A stretch of 64,000 bases of DNA, from assembly GCF_035610345.1 (NCBI RefSeq), contig NZ_CP141212.1:501976-565975 (forward strand), written 5' to 3'. Made by a program: the position numbers and the translations under genes. The notes under the pieces were generated by a model that saw only the letters and a list, made by a program, of their open reading frames with translations, searched no databases and had not been told where the DNA came from. Origin of the DNA: Sinorhizobium meliloti (GTDB taxonomy: Bacteria; Pseudomonadota; Alphaproteobacteria; Rhizobiales; Rhizobiaceae). Positions 51,282 to 58,963 of this stretch are shown here, piece by piece. The first letter of the stretch is position 1. Every line of letters begins with the position of its first letter.

Positions 51282-51881
51282 ATGCCTGACGACGCCCTGA
51301 TCGTTATCGACTTGCAGAACGACTTCTGCCCCGGCGGCGCTCTCGCGGTCGAGGGCGGCGATGAGATCGTGCCTGCCGTCAATCGCCTCATCGACGCGTC
51401 GCCGCATGTCGTCCTGACCCAGGACTGGCACCCGGCCGGCCATTCGAGTTTCGCCTCGACGCATCCGGGCAAGGCTCCGTTTCAGACCGTGGCGATGCCT
51501 TATGGAGAGCAGACGCTCTGGCCCGAGCATTGCGTCCAGGGGAGCCCCGGTGCCGATTTTCATCCCTCCCTGCGATGGACCTCGGCGGAACTCGTCATAC
51601 GCAAGGGCTTCCGCCGCGAGATCGACAGTTATTCCGCTTTTTTCGAAAACGACCACCGGACCCCGACCGGGCTTGCCGGTTACCTGCGCGAGCGCGGCAT
51701 AAAGAGCGTGACGCTTTGCGGCCTGGCCACCGATTTCTGCGTTGGCTTCTCGGCGCTCGATGCGGTCGCTCAGGGTTTTTCGACGTCGGTGGTGCTCGGT
51801 GCCTGCCGCGGCATCGATCTGAACGGCTCGCTCGCGGCCATGACCCTGCGCATGCGCGATGCCGGCGTCCGGCTGATCTAG
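51282..51881 (+). CDS. pncA: Nicotinamidase
   Basis: A 199-residue isochorismatase-fold amidase that hydrolyses nicotinamide to nicotinate in NAD salvage. The catalytic triad is visible: Asp10 in VIDLQNDFCPGG, Lys in VIRKGF, and Cys in LCGLATDFCVGFSALDA. The metal site DWHPAGHSSFA is complete. Length is normal. The ATG at 51282 is chosen because GAGAGG lies about six bases upstream; the frame starts four codons earlier. pncB follows 116 bases downstream and takes the next step, so both are probably expressed together. Confidence 0.95.
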   Translation: MPDDALIVIDLQNDFCPGGALAVEGGDEIVPAVNRLIDASPHVVLTQDWHPAGHSSFASTHPGKAPFQTVAMPYGEQTLWPEHCVQGSPGADFHPSLRWTSAELVIRKGFRREIDSYSAFFENDHRTPTGLAGYLRERGIKSVTLCGLATDFCVGFSALDAVAQGFSTSVVLGACRGIDLNGSLAAMTLRMRDAGVRLI

Positions 51882-51997
51882 TCGCCCCGGGACGGGGAAG
51901 CGCGGCATCGGCCGCATCCCCGCCCGGACTTAGGATATCGACCACGATCGCCTCGCCACAGAGCGGGTCATGACGGTCCAAGAGGAGCGTATTGCAG

Positions 51998-53302
51998 ATG
52001 CCAAAGACCGATATCGCGCGACGGGTCTATAACCATACCTGGAAGCTCGATCCGATCGTCCGCAGCCTGCTGGATACGGATTTCTACAAGCTTTTGATGC
52101 TGCAGATGATCTGGCAGCTCTATCCGGGCGTGGACGCGACCTTTTCGCTGATCAACCGCACGAAGACGGTACGCCTTGCCGACGAGATCGACGAGCAGGA
52201 ACTGCGCGACCAGCTCGACCACGCGCGCGGCCTGCGCTTCACCAAGAAAGAAATGATATGGCTCGCGGGTAACAGCTTCTATGGCCGCACGCAGATCTTT
52301 TCGCCGGAATTTCTGGCCTGGCTCGCAAAATTCCGCCTTCCGGAATACGAGTTGTCGCGTCGTGACGGCCAGTTCGAGCTGACGTTCCGTGGCCGCTGGG
52401 CCGAGACGACGATGTGGGAAATCCCCGCGCTCGCGATCATCAACGAGTTGCGCTCGCGCGCGGCGATGAAAGGGCTCGGCCCGTTCACGCTGGACGTGCT
52501 CTATGCCCGCGCCAAGGCCAAGATGTGGTCGAAGGTCGAGCAGCTGCGCGAGCATCCGAACCTGCGCATCTCCGACTTCGGCACGCGCCGGCGGCACAGC
52601 TTCCTATGGCAGCGCTGGTGCGTCGAGGCGCTCAAGGAAGGCATCGGCCCGTCCTTCACGGGGTCCAGTAACGTGCTGCTGGCAATGGACAACGACCTGG
52701 AGGCGGTCGGCACCAATGCGCACGAGCTGCCGATGGTGGCCGCGGCGCTTGCCCGCAACGACCGCGAGCTTGCGGCCGCGCCCTACAAGGTTCTGCAGGA
52801 CTGGAACCAGCTCTATGGCGGCAACCTCCTGATCGTGCTCCCGGACGCGTTCGGGACGGCCGCCTTTCTCAGGGATGCGCCCGACTGGGTGGCGGACTGG
52901 ACCGGCTTCCGGCCGGACAGCGCCCCGCCCATCGAGGGAGGCGAGAAGATCATCGCCTGGTGGAAGAAGATGGGCCGAGACCCACGGGAGAAGCTCCTGA
53001 TCTTCTCCGACGGCCTCGACGTCGACACGATCATCAAGACCTACTGCCACTTCGAAGGGCGCGTGCGCATGAGCTTCGGCTGGGGAACCAACCTCACAAA
53101 TGATTTCGCCGGCTGCGCTCCGACCGAAATCAAGGGCCTCAACCCGATCTCCATCGTATGCAAGGTCAGTGAGGCCAATGGCCGCCCGGCCGTCAAGCTC
53201 TCGGACAACCCGCGCAAGGCGACGGGGGACCCGGCCGAAGTCTCGCGCTATCTGAAATTCTTCGGCAGCGAGGATTTCGTGGAGCAATCCGTACGGGTGT
53301 GA
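51998..53302 (+). CDS. pncB: Nicotinate phosphoribosyltransferase
   Basis: A 434-residue type II phosphoribosyltransferase that makes nicotinate mononucleotide from nicotinate and PRPP with ATP, the committed step of the Preiss-Handler route. Signatures are [21 protein letters not shown] at the start, [20 protein letters not shown] in the middle and [34 protein letters not shown] near the C-terminus. The ATG at 51998 has AGAGGAG about 10 bases upstream and is preferred over the TTG at 51992. A short hairpin GAAGCCG/CGGCTTC (53311-53331) lies just after the stop codon. Confidence 0.96.
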   Translation: MPKTDIARRVYNHTWKLDPIVRSLLDTDFYKLLMLQMIWQLYPGVDATFSLINRTKTVRLADEIDEQELRDQLDHARGLRFTKKEMIWLAGNSFYGRTQIFSPEFLAWLAKFRLPEYELSRRDGQFELTFRGRWAETTMWEIPALAIINELRSRAAMKGLGPFTLDVLYARAKAKMWSKVEQLREHPNLRISDFGTRRRHSFLWQRWCVEALKEGIGPSFTGSSNVLLAMDNDLEAVGTNAHELPMVAAALARNDRELAAAPYKVLQDWNQLYGGNLLIVLPDAFGTAAFLRDAPDWVADWTGFRPDSAPPIEGGEKIIAWWKKMGRDPREKLLIFSDGLDVDTIIKTYCHFEGRVRMSFGWGTNLTNDFAGCAPTEIKGLNPISIVCKVSEANGRPAVKLSDNPRKATGDPAEVSRYLKFFGSEDFVEQSVRV

Positions 53303-53435
53303 CGCGGGAAGAAGCCGGCGTCTGCGGCTTCCAATCCCTCAATCATATGACTTATTGCGGTACCTCACTATTTCCTTGAATTTCCCCCCGATTGCCCCAT
53401 GATGAGGTCGTTGAGGTACACCTTGGGAGGGGTTC

Positions 53436-53648
53436 GTGCGTCAGGCCTATTCTCCGGATGACGTGGACGTCATGCGCGGAGCGCTCGATATCTGGTGCGC
53501 TCTGCACAATGTCGGCAGGGATGGTGTGGAGGCCAACAGGGCCGCCAAGCGCATTCTCGACCTGATGGACACGAAGAAGTGTTCCTGCGACGAACTTCTG
53601 GCTCAGCTGGGAGATTTCGGCCCGGAGCAGCGTCGCCGCGTTTCATGA
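53436..53648 (+). CDS. Small hypothetical protein with KCSC motif
   Basis: A 70-residue protein starting at GTG behind a strong GGGAGGGG site. It is mostly helical by appearance (DDVDVMRGALDIWCALHNV and NRAAKRILDLMD) and ends with KCSCDELLAQLGDFGPEQRRRVS. There is no signal peptide or membrane helix. I recognise no named family; the strong ribosome binding site and coding character make a real gene likely. It stands alone between pncB and the small membrane protein gene on the other strand. Confidence 0.68.
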   Translation: MRQAYSPDDVDVMRGALDIWCALHNVGRDGVEANRAAKRILDLMDTKKCSCDELLAQLGDFGPEQRRRVS

Positions 53649-53694
53649 CGCATGTCCCCGTGCGAGCTTTGCGCGCCTGACAAGGCGGCCTCTT

Positions 53695-53841
53695 TCATCG
53701 TGGTATCGATGAGGTGATTTCGTGCGAGACGGCGGCATTCGCCTCCGGGCGATAGCTGGACAGCGCAAAATGCAGGATGCCGCTGACTGTGATGGACAGG
53801 GCGAGAACCGCGACAGTGACGCCGAGACCCGATTTGATCAT
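53695..53841 (-). CDS. Small single-span membrane protein, 48 residues
   Basis: A 48-residue frame on the minus strand. It begins MIKSGLGV, continues with one hydrophobic helix (VTVAVLALSITVSGILHFAL) and ends in a polar tail of about 20 residues with SSYRPEANAAVSHE. GGAG lies nine bases before the ATG; an in-frame ATG six bases upstream (53847) is the alternative. No known family is recognised. It is divergent from the copper operon and convergent with the 70-residue gene. It is too short for routine gene prediction. Confidence 0.55.
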   Translation of the reverse strand: MIKSGLGVTVAVLALSITVSGILHFALSSYRPEANAAVSHEITSSIPR

Positions 53842-54025
53842 GTCCATCTTCTCCGACCGTTGCTTGGTTGCACGTGCGAAAGACCGCGGAATAGAGTTAT
53901 TCCTGTGGCGCCGGTCGGACTGTTCCCCGAGGAACGGAGAATATGGTTAACAATCTCCTGACCGTGGCCGGCATGCCACGCCACCTGAGGCTTTCAATTG
54001 CTTCTCTTCCCTCAAATTTTTCCGA

Positions 54026-54056
54026 TTGACCTTGCCATCGTTGTAAGCCCTAGAAC
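54026..54056 (+). promoter_or_regulatory. Promoter with 19-bp spacer, CueR/HmrR type, for the copper operon
   Basis: TTGACC (54026-54031), a 19-base spacer and TAGAAC (54051-54056). An over-long 19-base spacer is the hallmark of MerR-family activated promoters, and the spacer has partial dyad symmetry (CCTTGC...GTAAGC) as in CueR/HmrR sites. It lies about 120 bases before the first copper gene. The rest of 53848-54175 has no gene; a cueR/hmrR gene is not adjacent. Confidence 0.68.
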
Positions 54057-54175
54057 TTGAAAATCGGGTTGCAGCGGCGAAGTTCGCCCGTTGTGGTCGC
54101 GCCACACTCGATGCGCCTTCCGTGTCGATGTGAGCTGAAGATTGAAAATTTTGGGCCCGATGATAGGCATTGAAC

Positions 54176-54553
54176 ATGGTCATGCTTCGAATCACGACGC
54201 AGAAGCTGTTGATTCTGTTCCGCCTGGTGATTTTCGTGTCACTGGCGGCATATGCCTTGCCGAGTTCCTCCGCAGCCATGCACGGCGACTGGTCCCAGTC
54301 TGAAATCGCGCAGTCGGGCGATCATTCCGATATGGCGAGCGGCGCGCATTCGCACGGCGATCAGGACTCCTCTGCCGAAGGCGACCAGAAGGCCGCGAAG
54401 CAGCAATGCTGTAAAGACGTTTGTGCCGGCATGGCGATTCTGGCGGCGACCGACACTATTGGCAGACCCCGCATATCCCCCGTCCGGGAATTCGTCGACG
54501 AGGCCGGGACCACGGGCGAATTGCCGCTGCTGCACCGCCCCCCAAGCGCCTGA
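54176..54553 (+). CDS. Exported Cys/His-rich protein, first gene of the copper operon
   Basis: A 125-residue protein with an N-terminal hydrophobic signal segment (KLLILFRLVIFVSLAAYALPSSSAA). The mature part has a His/Asp/Ser-rich stretch (DHSDMASGAHSHGD) and the cluster Cys78-Cys79-x3-Cys83 (QQCCKDVCAGM), which together suggest binding of copper or another soft metal in the periplasm. I recognise no named family with certainty. Two ATGs (54176, 54182) are possible; neither has a strong site. It is the first gene after the CueR-type promoter and leads into the lipoprotein and TolC-like genes. Confidence 0.7.
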   Translation: MVMLRITTQKLLILFRLVIFVSLAAYALPSSSAAMHGDWSQSEIAQSGDHSDMASGAHSHGDQDSSAEGDQKAAKQQCCKDVCAGMAILAATDTIGRPRISPVREFVDEAGTTGELPLLHRPPSA

Positions 54554-54647
54554 ATAGGATGCGCCCGTCCGCTTGACGGGTCGAACGCGTGTTCGCGAGC
54601 AAGCCTTGCTCTCGAGCGCTGCCGCAATCTCCTATTCGGATAAATCC

Positions 54648-54875
54648 ATGAAACATCTGCTTTTCGTGGCCGTCCTGCCGCTTTTTGCGAGCGGTTGCGC
54701 CGCCACCTTGCCTCCCGATGTGATCGCCTCGGGCGAACTCCCGGCCAGCGATGCCGGGGTGCGCCCCGTTGCCTATACGAGTCCTGTCTCGGGCTATACG
54801 GACCGCAGGGCCGTCGATCCCAAACCATGGCGCGACCAGAATGATGCGCAGGCTCCGAAAGGAGGCGGATCATGA
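54648..54875 (+). CDS. Small lipoprotein of the copper operon
   Basis: A 75-residue lipoprotein. The signal KHLLFVAVLPLFASGC has a lipobox ending at Cys17, followed by AATLPPDV. The mature part has no recognisable fold; GVRPVAYTSPVSGYTDRRAVDPKPWRDQN resembles short conserved regions in small lipoproteins that accompany metal-efflux outer-membrane proteins. The stop codon overlaps the start of the TolC-like gene (ATGA), so both are translated together and probably function together at the outer membrane. Confidence 0.78.
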   Translation: MKHLLFVAVLPLFASGCAATLPPDVIASGELPASDAGVRPVAYTSPVSGYTDRRAVDPKPWRDQNDAQAPKGGGS

Positions 54876-56320
54876 TGAAAGCCAAGATGAGACTGGCGGC
54901 GACGCTCGCACTGCCGCTGGTGCTCGGCGGCTGCGTTACGGCTGGCGAGTACGCAGTTAAGAATGCCGGATTTTCCCTGGTCGCGGCGACAACGGCCGAA
55001 GCCGCCGGCAAGCAGACCGTGTGGGTGCAGAACCAGGAACAGGCCCGATCCGTCTCCAAGCGGGTGAAGGCGCTGATGGCAAAGAAGTCGATCGACGTCG
55101 AGACGGCAGTCCAGGTCGCGCTACTCAACAACAAGGGGCTGCAGGCGGCCTATGCCGATCTCGGCGATTCGGCGTCCGACGCCTGGCAGGCGACAATGCT
55201 CGTCAACCCGACCGTGGGTGTCGGGCTGACGGGCATCGGCACGCCGGGGCTTACGGCATTCCGGACGGTCGAGGGCGCGATCGTCTCCAATATTCTTGCG
55301 CTCGTCACGCGCGACAGGAATATCGCGCTCGCCGACACCGAGTTCCGGAAGGCGCAGCTGGATGCCGCTTCGCGCACCTTGCAGCTTGCTTCCGAGACGC
55401 GGCGCGCCTGGATCAATGCCGTAGCGGCTTGGGAAACGGTGGGCCAGCTCAACCGGGCGCAGGCGGCGGCCGACGCAGCGTCCGCGCTTGCCGAAAAGCT
55501 CGGCGAGAGCGGGGCCATGACAAAGGGGGCGCAGGCCCGCGAGCATGTCTTCTACGCCGAACTGGCGGGAGAGGGGGCCAAGGCGCGGCTCCAGGCGCGT
55601 CTGGCCAAGGAGGAACTGACGCGGCTGATGGGCCTCTGGGGTTCGGACGTCAAATTCCAGGTGCCGAACCGGCTGGCTTCCCTGCCGAAGGGTCTGATGA
55701 AGCGCGACCAGATCGAGGCGGAAGCTCTGCGGCGGCGGGTCGATCTCCAGATTGCGAAGCTCGATCTGGAGGCGACGGCCAGATCCTACAATCTGACCGA
55801 GGCCACCCGCTACGTCACCGACCTCAACCTCCTCGCCGGCTTCGAGACCGAGCGGGCAAAGGAGGACGGCGACATCTCGTCGGAGACGACGGGCCGCGCC
55901 GATCTCGAATTCGTCATTCCCATCTTCGACAGCGGCAAGGCGCGCATGCGCAAGGCCCAGCTCGCCTATATGCGGGCGGCGAACCTTCTCGCCGAGAAGG
56001 CCGTCAATGTCCGCTCGGAAGCACGCTCGGCCTATCAGGCCTACCGCGCCAACTACGACATCGCCCGGCACTACCGCAGCAGCGTCGTGCCGCTGCGCAC
56101 CGAAATCGAGGAACAGTCCCTCCTCACCTACAACGGGATGATCACCAGCACCTTCGAACTGCTCGCCGACAGCCGCGAAAAGGTCAATGCGATCCTGCTC
56201 GCGATCGATGCCAAGCGCGACTTCTGGCTGTCCGAGGCGGATCTGGCTCCGGCGATCTACGGCGGGGGCGCGGCCTCCCGCGAAACCGAGGTCGCGGCGG
56301 CCGCCGAAAGCGGCGAATGA
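54872..56320 (+). CDS. TolC family outer-membrane protein (CusC-like)
   Basis: A 482-residue outer-membrane factor. The N-terminus has a signal with a lipobox-like LVLGGC, so it is probably a lipoprotein like CusC. Two homologous TolC-type halves with long coiled-coil helices follow (VEVQVALLNNKG-like start ETAVQVALLNNKGLQAAYAD; second half TRYVTDLNLLAGFE and RKAQLAYMRAANLLAEKAVNVRSEARSAYQAY). Such proteins form the exit duct for tripartite pumps. No RND pump or adaptor gene is nearby, so it must use a partner from elsewhere or work differently. GGAGG precedes the start within the end of the lipoprotein gene. Confidence 0.87.
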   Translation: MMKAKMRLAATLALPLVLGGCVTAGEYAVKNAGFSLVAATTAEAAGKQTVWVQNQEQARSVSKRVKALMAKKSIDVETAVQVALLNNKGLQAAYADLGDSASDAWQATMLVNPTVGVGLTGIGTPGLTAFRTVEGAIVSNILALVTRDRNIALADTEFRKAQLDAASRTLQLASETRRAWINAVAAWETVGQLNRAQAAADAASALAEKLGESGAMTKGAQAREHVFYAELAGEGAKARLQARLAKEELTRLMGLWGSDVKFQVPNRLASLPKGLMKRDQIEAEALRRRVDLQIAKLDLEATARSYNLTEATRYVTDLNLLAGFETERAKEDGDISSETTGRADLEFVIPIFDSGKARMRKAQLAYMRAANLLAEKAVNVRSEARSAYQAYRANYDIARHYRSSVVPLRTEIEEQSLLTYNGMITSTFELLADSREKVNAILLAIDAKRDFWLSEADLAPAIYGGGAASRETEVAAAAESGE

Positions 56321-56334
56321 GAAAGGCACGCAAA

Positions 56335-57684
56335 ATGTTCAACAGACGACAGTTACTCGGCGCGAGCGCCGCACTGGTATCCACCGCCGCCTGGGCGAAA
56401 ACGTCGAATATGGGCCTGCCGGAGGCGGCATTCAGGGAGACGGCGGATACGCAAGCCCCCGTCCGGCCTTCCTCCGGGCCCGACTACAACCCGGTGGTAA
56501 CCATCAACGGCTGGACCGCACCCCACCGGATGAACAGCGGCGTCAAGGAGTTCCATCTCGTCGCCGAGCCGGTCGAGCGCGAGATGGCGGAGGGCATGAC
56601 CGCCTATCTCTGGGGCTATAACGGCCAATCGCCGGGTCCGACGATCGAGGCGGTCGAAGGCGACCGGGTCCGCATCTTCGTCACCAACAAGCTGCCGGAG
56701 CCGACGACGATCCACTGGCACGGCATGATCCTGCCATCCGGCATGGACGGCGTCGGCGGGCTGTCGCAGCCGCACATCCCGCCCGGCAAGACTTTCGTCT
56801 ACGAGTTCGATCTCGTGAAGTCGGGCACCTTCATGTACCACCCGCATTCCGACGAGATGGTGCAGATGGCCATGGGGATGATGGGCTTCTTCGTGATCCA
56901 TCCCAAGGACCCGAAATTCATGCCGGTCGACCGGGATTTCGTGTTCCTGCTCAACGCCTACGACATCGAGCCGGGCTCCTACGTGCCGCGTGTCATGGAA
57001 ATGACCGACTTCAATATGTGGTGCTGGAACAGCCGCATCTTCCCGGGCATCAGCCCGCTGGTCGTTTCCAGGAACGACCGCGTGCGCGTGCGGGTTGGCA
57101 ATCTCACCATGACCAACCACCCGATCCATATGCACGGCTACGACTTCGAGGTCACATGTACCGACGGCGGCTGGGTCCGACCGGAGGCGCGCTGGCCGGA
57201 GGTCAGCATCGACATTCCGGTCGGCGCCATGCGCGCCTACGAATTCGACGCCAAATACGCGGGCGACTGGGCGGTCCACTGCCACAAGTCGCACCACACG
57301 ATGAACGCCATGGGACACGACATCCCGACCTTTATAGGCGTCGACAAGAAGGAGGTCGCGGAAAAGATCCGGAAGGTCCACCCGGAATACATGCCGATGG
57401 GTACGGCGGGCATGTCCGACATGGGCAAGATGGAGATGGAGCTTCCCGAAAACACCATACCCATGATGACCGGCTGGGGTCCGCACGGGCCGATCGAAAT
57501 GGGCGGCATGTTCTCCGTCGTCAAGGTGCGCGAGGGCATCTCGGCGGACGACTACTCCGATCCCGGCTGGTACGAAAACCCGCCCGGAACGCAGGCCTGG
57601 GAGTGGACGGGCGAGCTTCCGGACTGGACCAGGGCCGATGACGCAAAGACCCGGATCACGCCGAAGCACTCCAAACACGGGTGA
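56335..57684 (+). CDS. Multicopper oxidase (CopA/CueO type)
   Basis: A 449-residue periplasmic multicopper oxidase. The N-terminus NRRQLLGASAALVSTAAWA is a twin-arginine signal, as usual for enzymes exported with copper bound. Four copper-binding motifs are seen: HWHG (127-130), YHPHSDE, HPIHMHG and HCHKSHHTMNAM with the type 1 Cys. A Met-rich C-terminal segment (MPMGTAGMSDMGKMEMELPE) may bind excess Cu(I). It probably oxidises Cu(I) to the less toxic Cu(II). A start at 56317 overlapping the TolC-gene stop (ATGA) is also in frame; 56335 with GAAAGG upstream gives the better Tat signal. Confidence 0.92.
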   Translation: MFNRRQLLGASAALVSTAAWAKTSNMGLPEAAFRETADTQAPVRPSSGPDYNPVVTINGWTAPHRMNSGVKEFHLVAEPVEREMAEGMTAYLWGYNGQSPGPTIEAVEGDRVRIFVTNKLPEPTTIHWHGMILPSGMDGVGGLSQPHIPPGKTFVYEFDLVKSGTFMYHPHSDEMVQMAMGMMGFFVIHPKDPKFMPVDRDFVFLLNAYDIEPGSYVPRVMEMTDFNMWCWNSRIFPGISPLVVSRNDRVRVRVGNLTMTNHPIHMHGYDFEVTCTDGGWVRPEARWPEVSIDIPVGAMRAYEFDAKYAGDWAVHCHKSHHTMNAMGHDIPTFIGVDKKEVAEKIRKVHPEYMPMGTAGMSDMGKMEMELPENTIPMMTGWGPHGPIEMGGMFSVVKVREGISADDYSDPGWYENPPGTQAWEWTGELPDWTRADDAKTRITPKHSKHG

Positions 57685-57690
57685 TAGCGC

Positions 57691-57846
57691 ATGACGATCT
57701 TCAACCAACCGATCCGTCTCGCCCCCGGAAGGTCGGGCGAGATCGTCTGGAAATTCACCGATGCCGGCGCTTTCAAGATCGCGTGCCTGGTGCCGGATCA
57801 CTACGACGCGGGCATGCACGGCGACGTGACTGCCGCACGGAAATAA
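57691..57846 (+). pseudogene. Truncated cupredoxin (C-terminal part only)
   Basis: A 51-residue frame that encodes only the C-terminal part of a plastocyanin-like copper protein: PGRSGEIVWKFTDAGAF and then Cys32, His37 and Met42 in IACLVPDHYDAGMHG, three of the four type 1 copper ligands. The N-terminal strands with the first His ligand are absent, and the oxidase gene ends only six bases upstream, so there is no room for them. It is probably a remnant after deletion, although its frame is intact and a small metal-binding peptide cannot be excluded. It lies between the oxidase and the CusF-like gene in the same operon. Confidence 0.72.
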
Positions 57847-57867
57847 ATCCTCAGGAAAGGGTCTCAC

Positions 57868-58152
57868 ATGAAAACGACTGTCAAATTCACGCTCGCCTTC
57901 GCCCTCGCTCTCGGCACTGCCTACGGCGCCATCGCCGGCGACTTCACCAAAGCCACCGTCAAGAAGGTCGATGCCAAGGCGAAGAAGGTCACGCTGAAGC
58001 ATGAGGAGCTGAAGGCTCTCGAGATGCCTGCCATGACGATGGTCTTCAGGGTCAAGGACGAAGCCCTGCTGTCGAAGCTGAAGGAAGGCGATCAGATCGA
58101 ATTCGTTGCCGAACGCGTCGACGGCAAGCTGACCGTCACCGAAGTGAAGTAG
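57868..58152 (+). CDS. CusF-like periplasmic copper-binding protein
   Basis: A 94-residue protein with a signal peptide (TVKFTLAFALALGTAYGAIA) and a small OB-fold of the CusF type. The copper site is visible as His45 and Met56, Met58 in KHEELKALEMPAMTMVF; the Trp of E. coli CusF that caps the copper is replaced by Met53. It should act as a periplasmic Cu(I) chaperone. It is the last gene of the operon, 21 bases after the cupredoxin remnant, with AGGAAAGG upstream, and a strong hairpin follows its stop codon. Confidence 0.92.
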   Translation: MKTTVKFTLAFALALGTAYGAIAGDFTKATVKKVDAKAKKVTLKHEELKALEMPAMTMVFRVKDEALLSKLKEGDQIEFVAERVDGKLTVTEVK

Positions 58153-58156
58153 CTCC

Positions 58157-58191
58157 GATGGGGACGCGGCGGGATGCCGCCCGTCCCCATC
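58157..58191 (+). terminator. Hairpin terminator of the copper operon
   Basis: Arms GATGGGGACG (58157-58166) and CGTCCCCATC (58182-58191) with an inner GGCGG/CCGCC stem and a GATG loop, four bases after the last copper gene; a second small hairpin CCGGC-TTC-GCCGG follows (58193-58205). The T-run is missing, but the stem is very strong. Confidence 0.7.
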
Positions 58192-58242
58192 CCGGCTTCG
58201 CCGGCTAGCCTTAAAGCTCAAAATGTTTTCCGGGGGAAAAAA

Positions 58243-58317
58243 TGGTGCTGCTAGAGAGATTTGAACTCTCGGCCTCTCCCTTACCAAGGGAGTGCTCTAC
58301 CCCTGAGCTATAGCAGC
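58243..58317 (-). tRNA. tRNA-Thr (anticodon GGT)
   Basis: On the minus strand, the acceptor arm GCTGCTA pairs with TAGCAGC. The D-arm GCTCAGGGGTAGAGC, the anticodon stem CTCCC-TTGGTAA-GGGAG with anticodon GGT, and the T-arm GAGAGTTCAAATCTCTC are all regular. The 3' CCA is encoded (58243-58245). The 3' end faces the copper operon. The following 260 bases up to 58577 show no gene. Confidence 0.97.
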
Positions 58318-58577
58318 ATCCGGCGGCGCTTCGTGATGAGCCGCATCAGGCGAGGGGCCTATTGCCATAGCTTGAGGGAGAGCGCAAGCCGCATTTCGAA
58401 GTTTTTGGGCGGGCCGCGCCGGGAAGGTGGCGGGCTCACACGGTCCGGGGCGCTCAAGCTCTTCCATTGCGGCCTGTTGCGGCAGGACCGGCTCGGAAGC
58501 AGCTTCGCGGTTTTCCCCGATTTCGCTCTCCTCCGGCCGGCTTGCCGCTTCCGAAGGTCCTGGTTTTGCGATAATGG

Positions 58578-58793
58578 ATGGCCATGCAGAGCGACGATAA
58601 CAATAAGCATGTGCCGGGGCGGGCAAAGGGCGCAGGGCATTCGAGCGAGGCCGAGGCGAGGCGGCTGCGTCTGGCGAAGAACCTTCGCGACAATCTCCAG
58701 CGGCGCAAGCAGCAGATGCGTGCGCGCCGGGCTGGTGCTGCGGACGAGACATCCGGACTTCCTGCCGCAAAAACGGACGAATCGGAAGATTAG
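58578..58793 (+). CDS. Small basic hypothetical protein upstream of murA
   Basis: A 71-residue protein. It begins with a polar stretch, then has the amphipathic Arg/Lys-rich helix [29 protein letters not shown] and an acidic C-terminal tail (KTDESED). No signal peptide or membrane segment is present, and no family with known function is recognised; the charge pattern suggests a nucleic acid or protein partner. In-frame ATGs at 58578 and 58584 are possible. It precedes murA by 170 bases on the same strand, an arrangement I recall in other Rhizobiaceae. Confidence 0.68.
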   Translation: MAMQSDDNNKHVPGRAKGAGHSSEAEARRLRLAKNLRDNLQRRKQQMRARRAGAADETSGLPAAKTDESED

Positions 58794-58963
58794 GTCCTGC
58801 AACCGGCGGCAGGCGGGGCCGTCCGGGTCCACGCTTTCCCTGCACCCCCGCCTTTCGAGGCACTTCTAATTTCACCGCATCTCCACTAAAGAGACGCCCT
58901 TCAACAATGCCGGATCGGCATCGATTTTCCAGAAAGGCGGGCAGCGCCCGTTCGAGAGGTCTC

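Noticed and set aside
55021..57684. A single 887-codon frame joining a shadow of the TolC-like gene with the multicopper oxidase
   Set aside because: The first half is out of frame with the real TolC-like protein; the oxidase begins at 56335 with its own ribosome binding site and Tat signal. It is not a fusion protein.
53600..58330. Genomic island bounded by a repeated tRNA-Thr end
   Set aside because: No second copy of the tRNA 3' sequence and no integrase were seen near the left side of the copper operon; tRNA adjacency alone is not enough.
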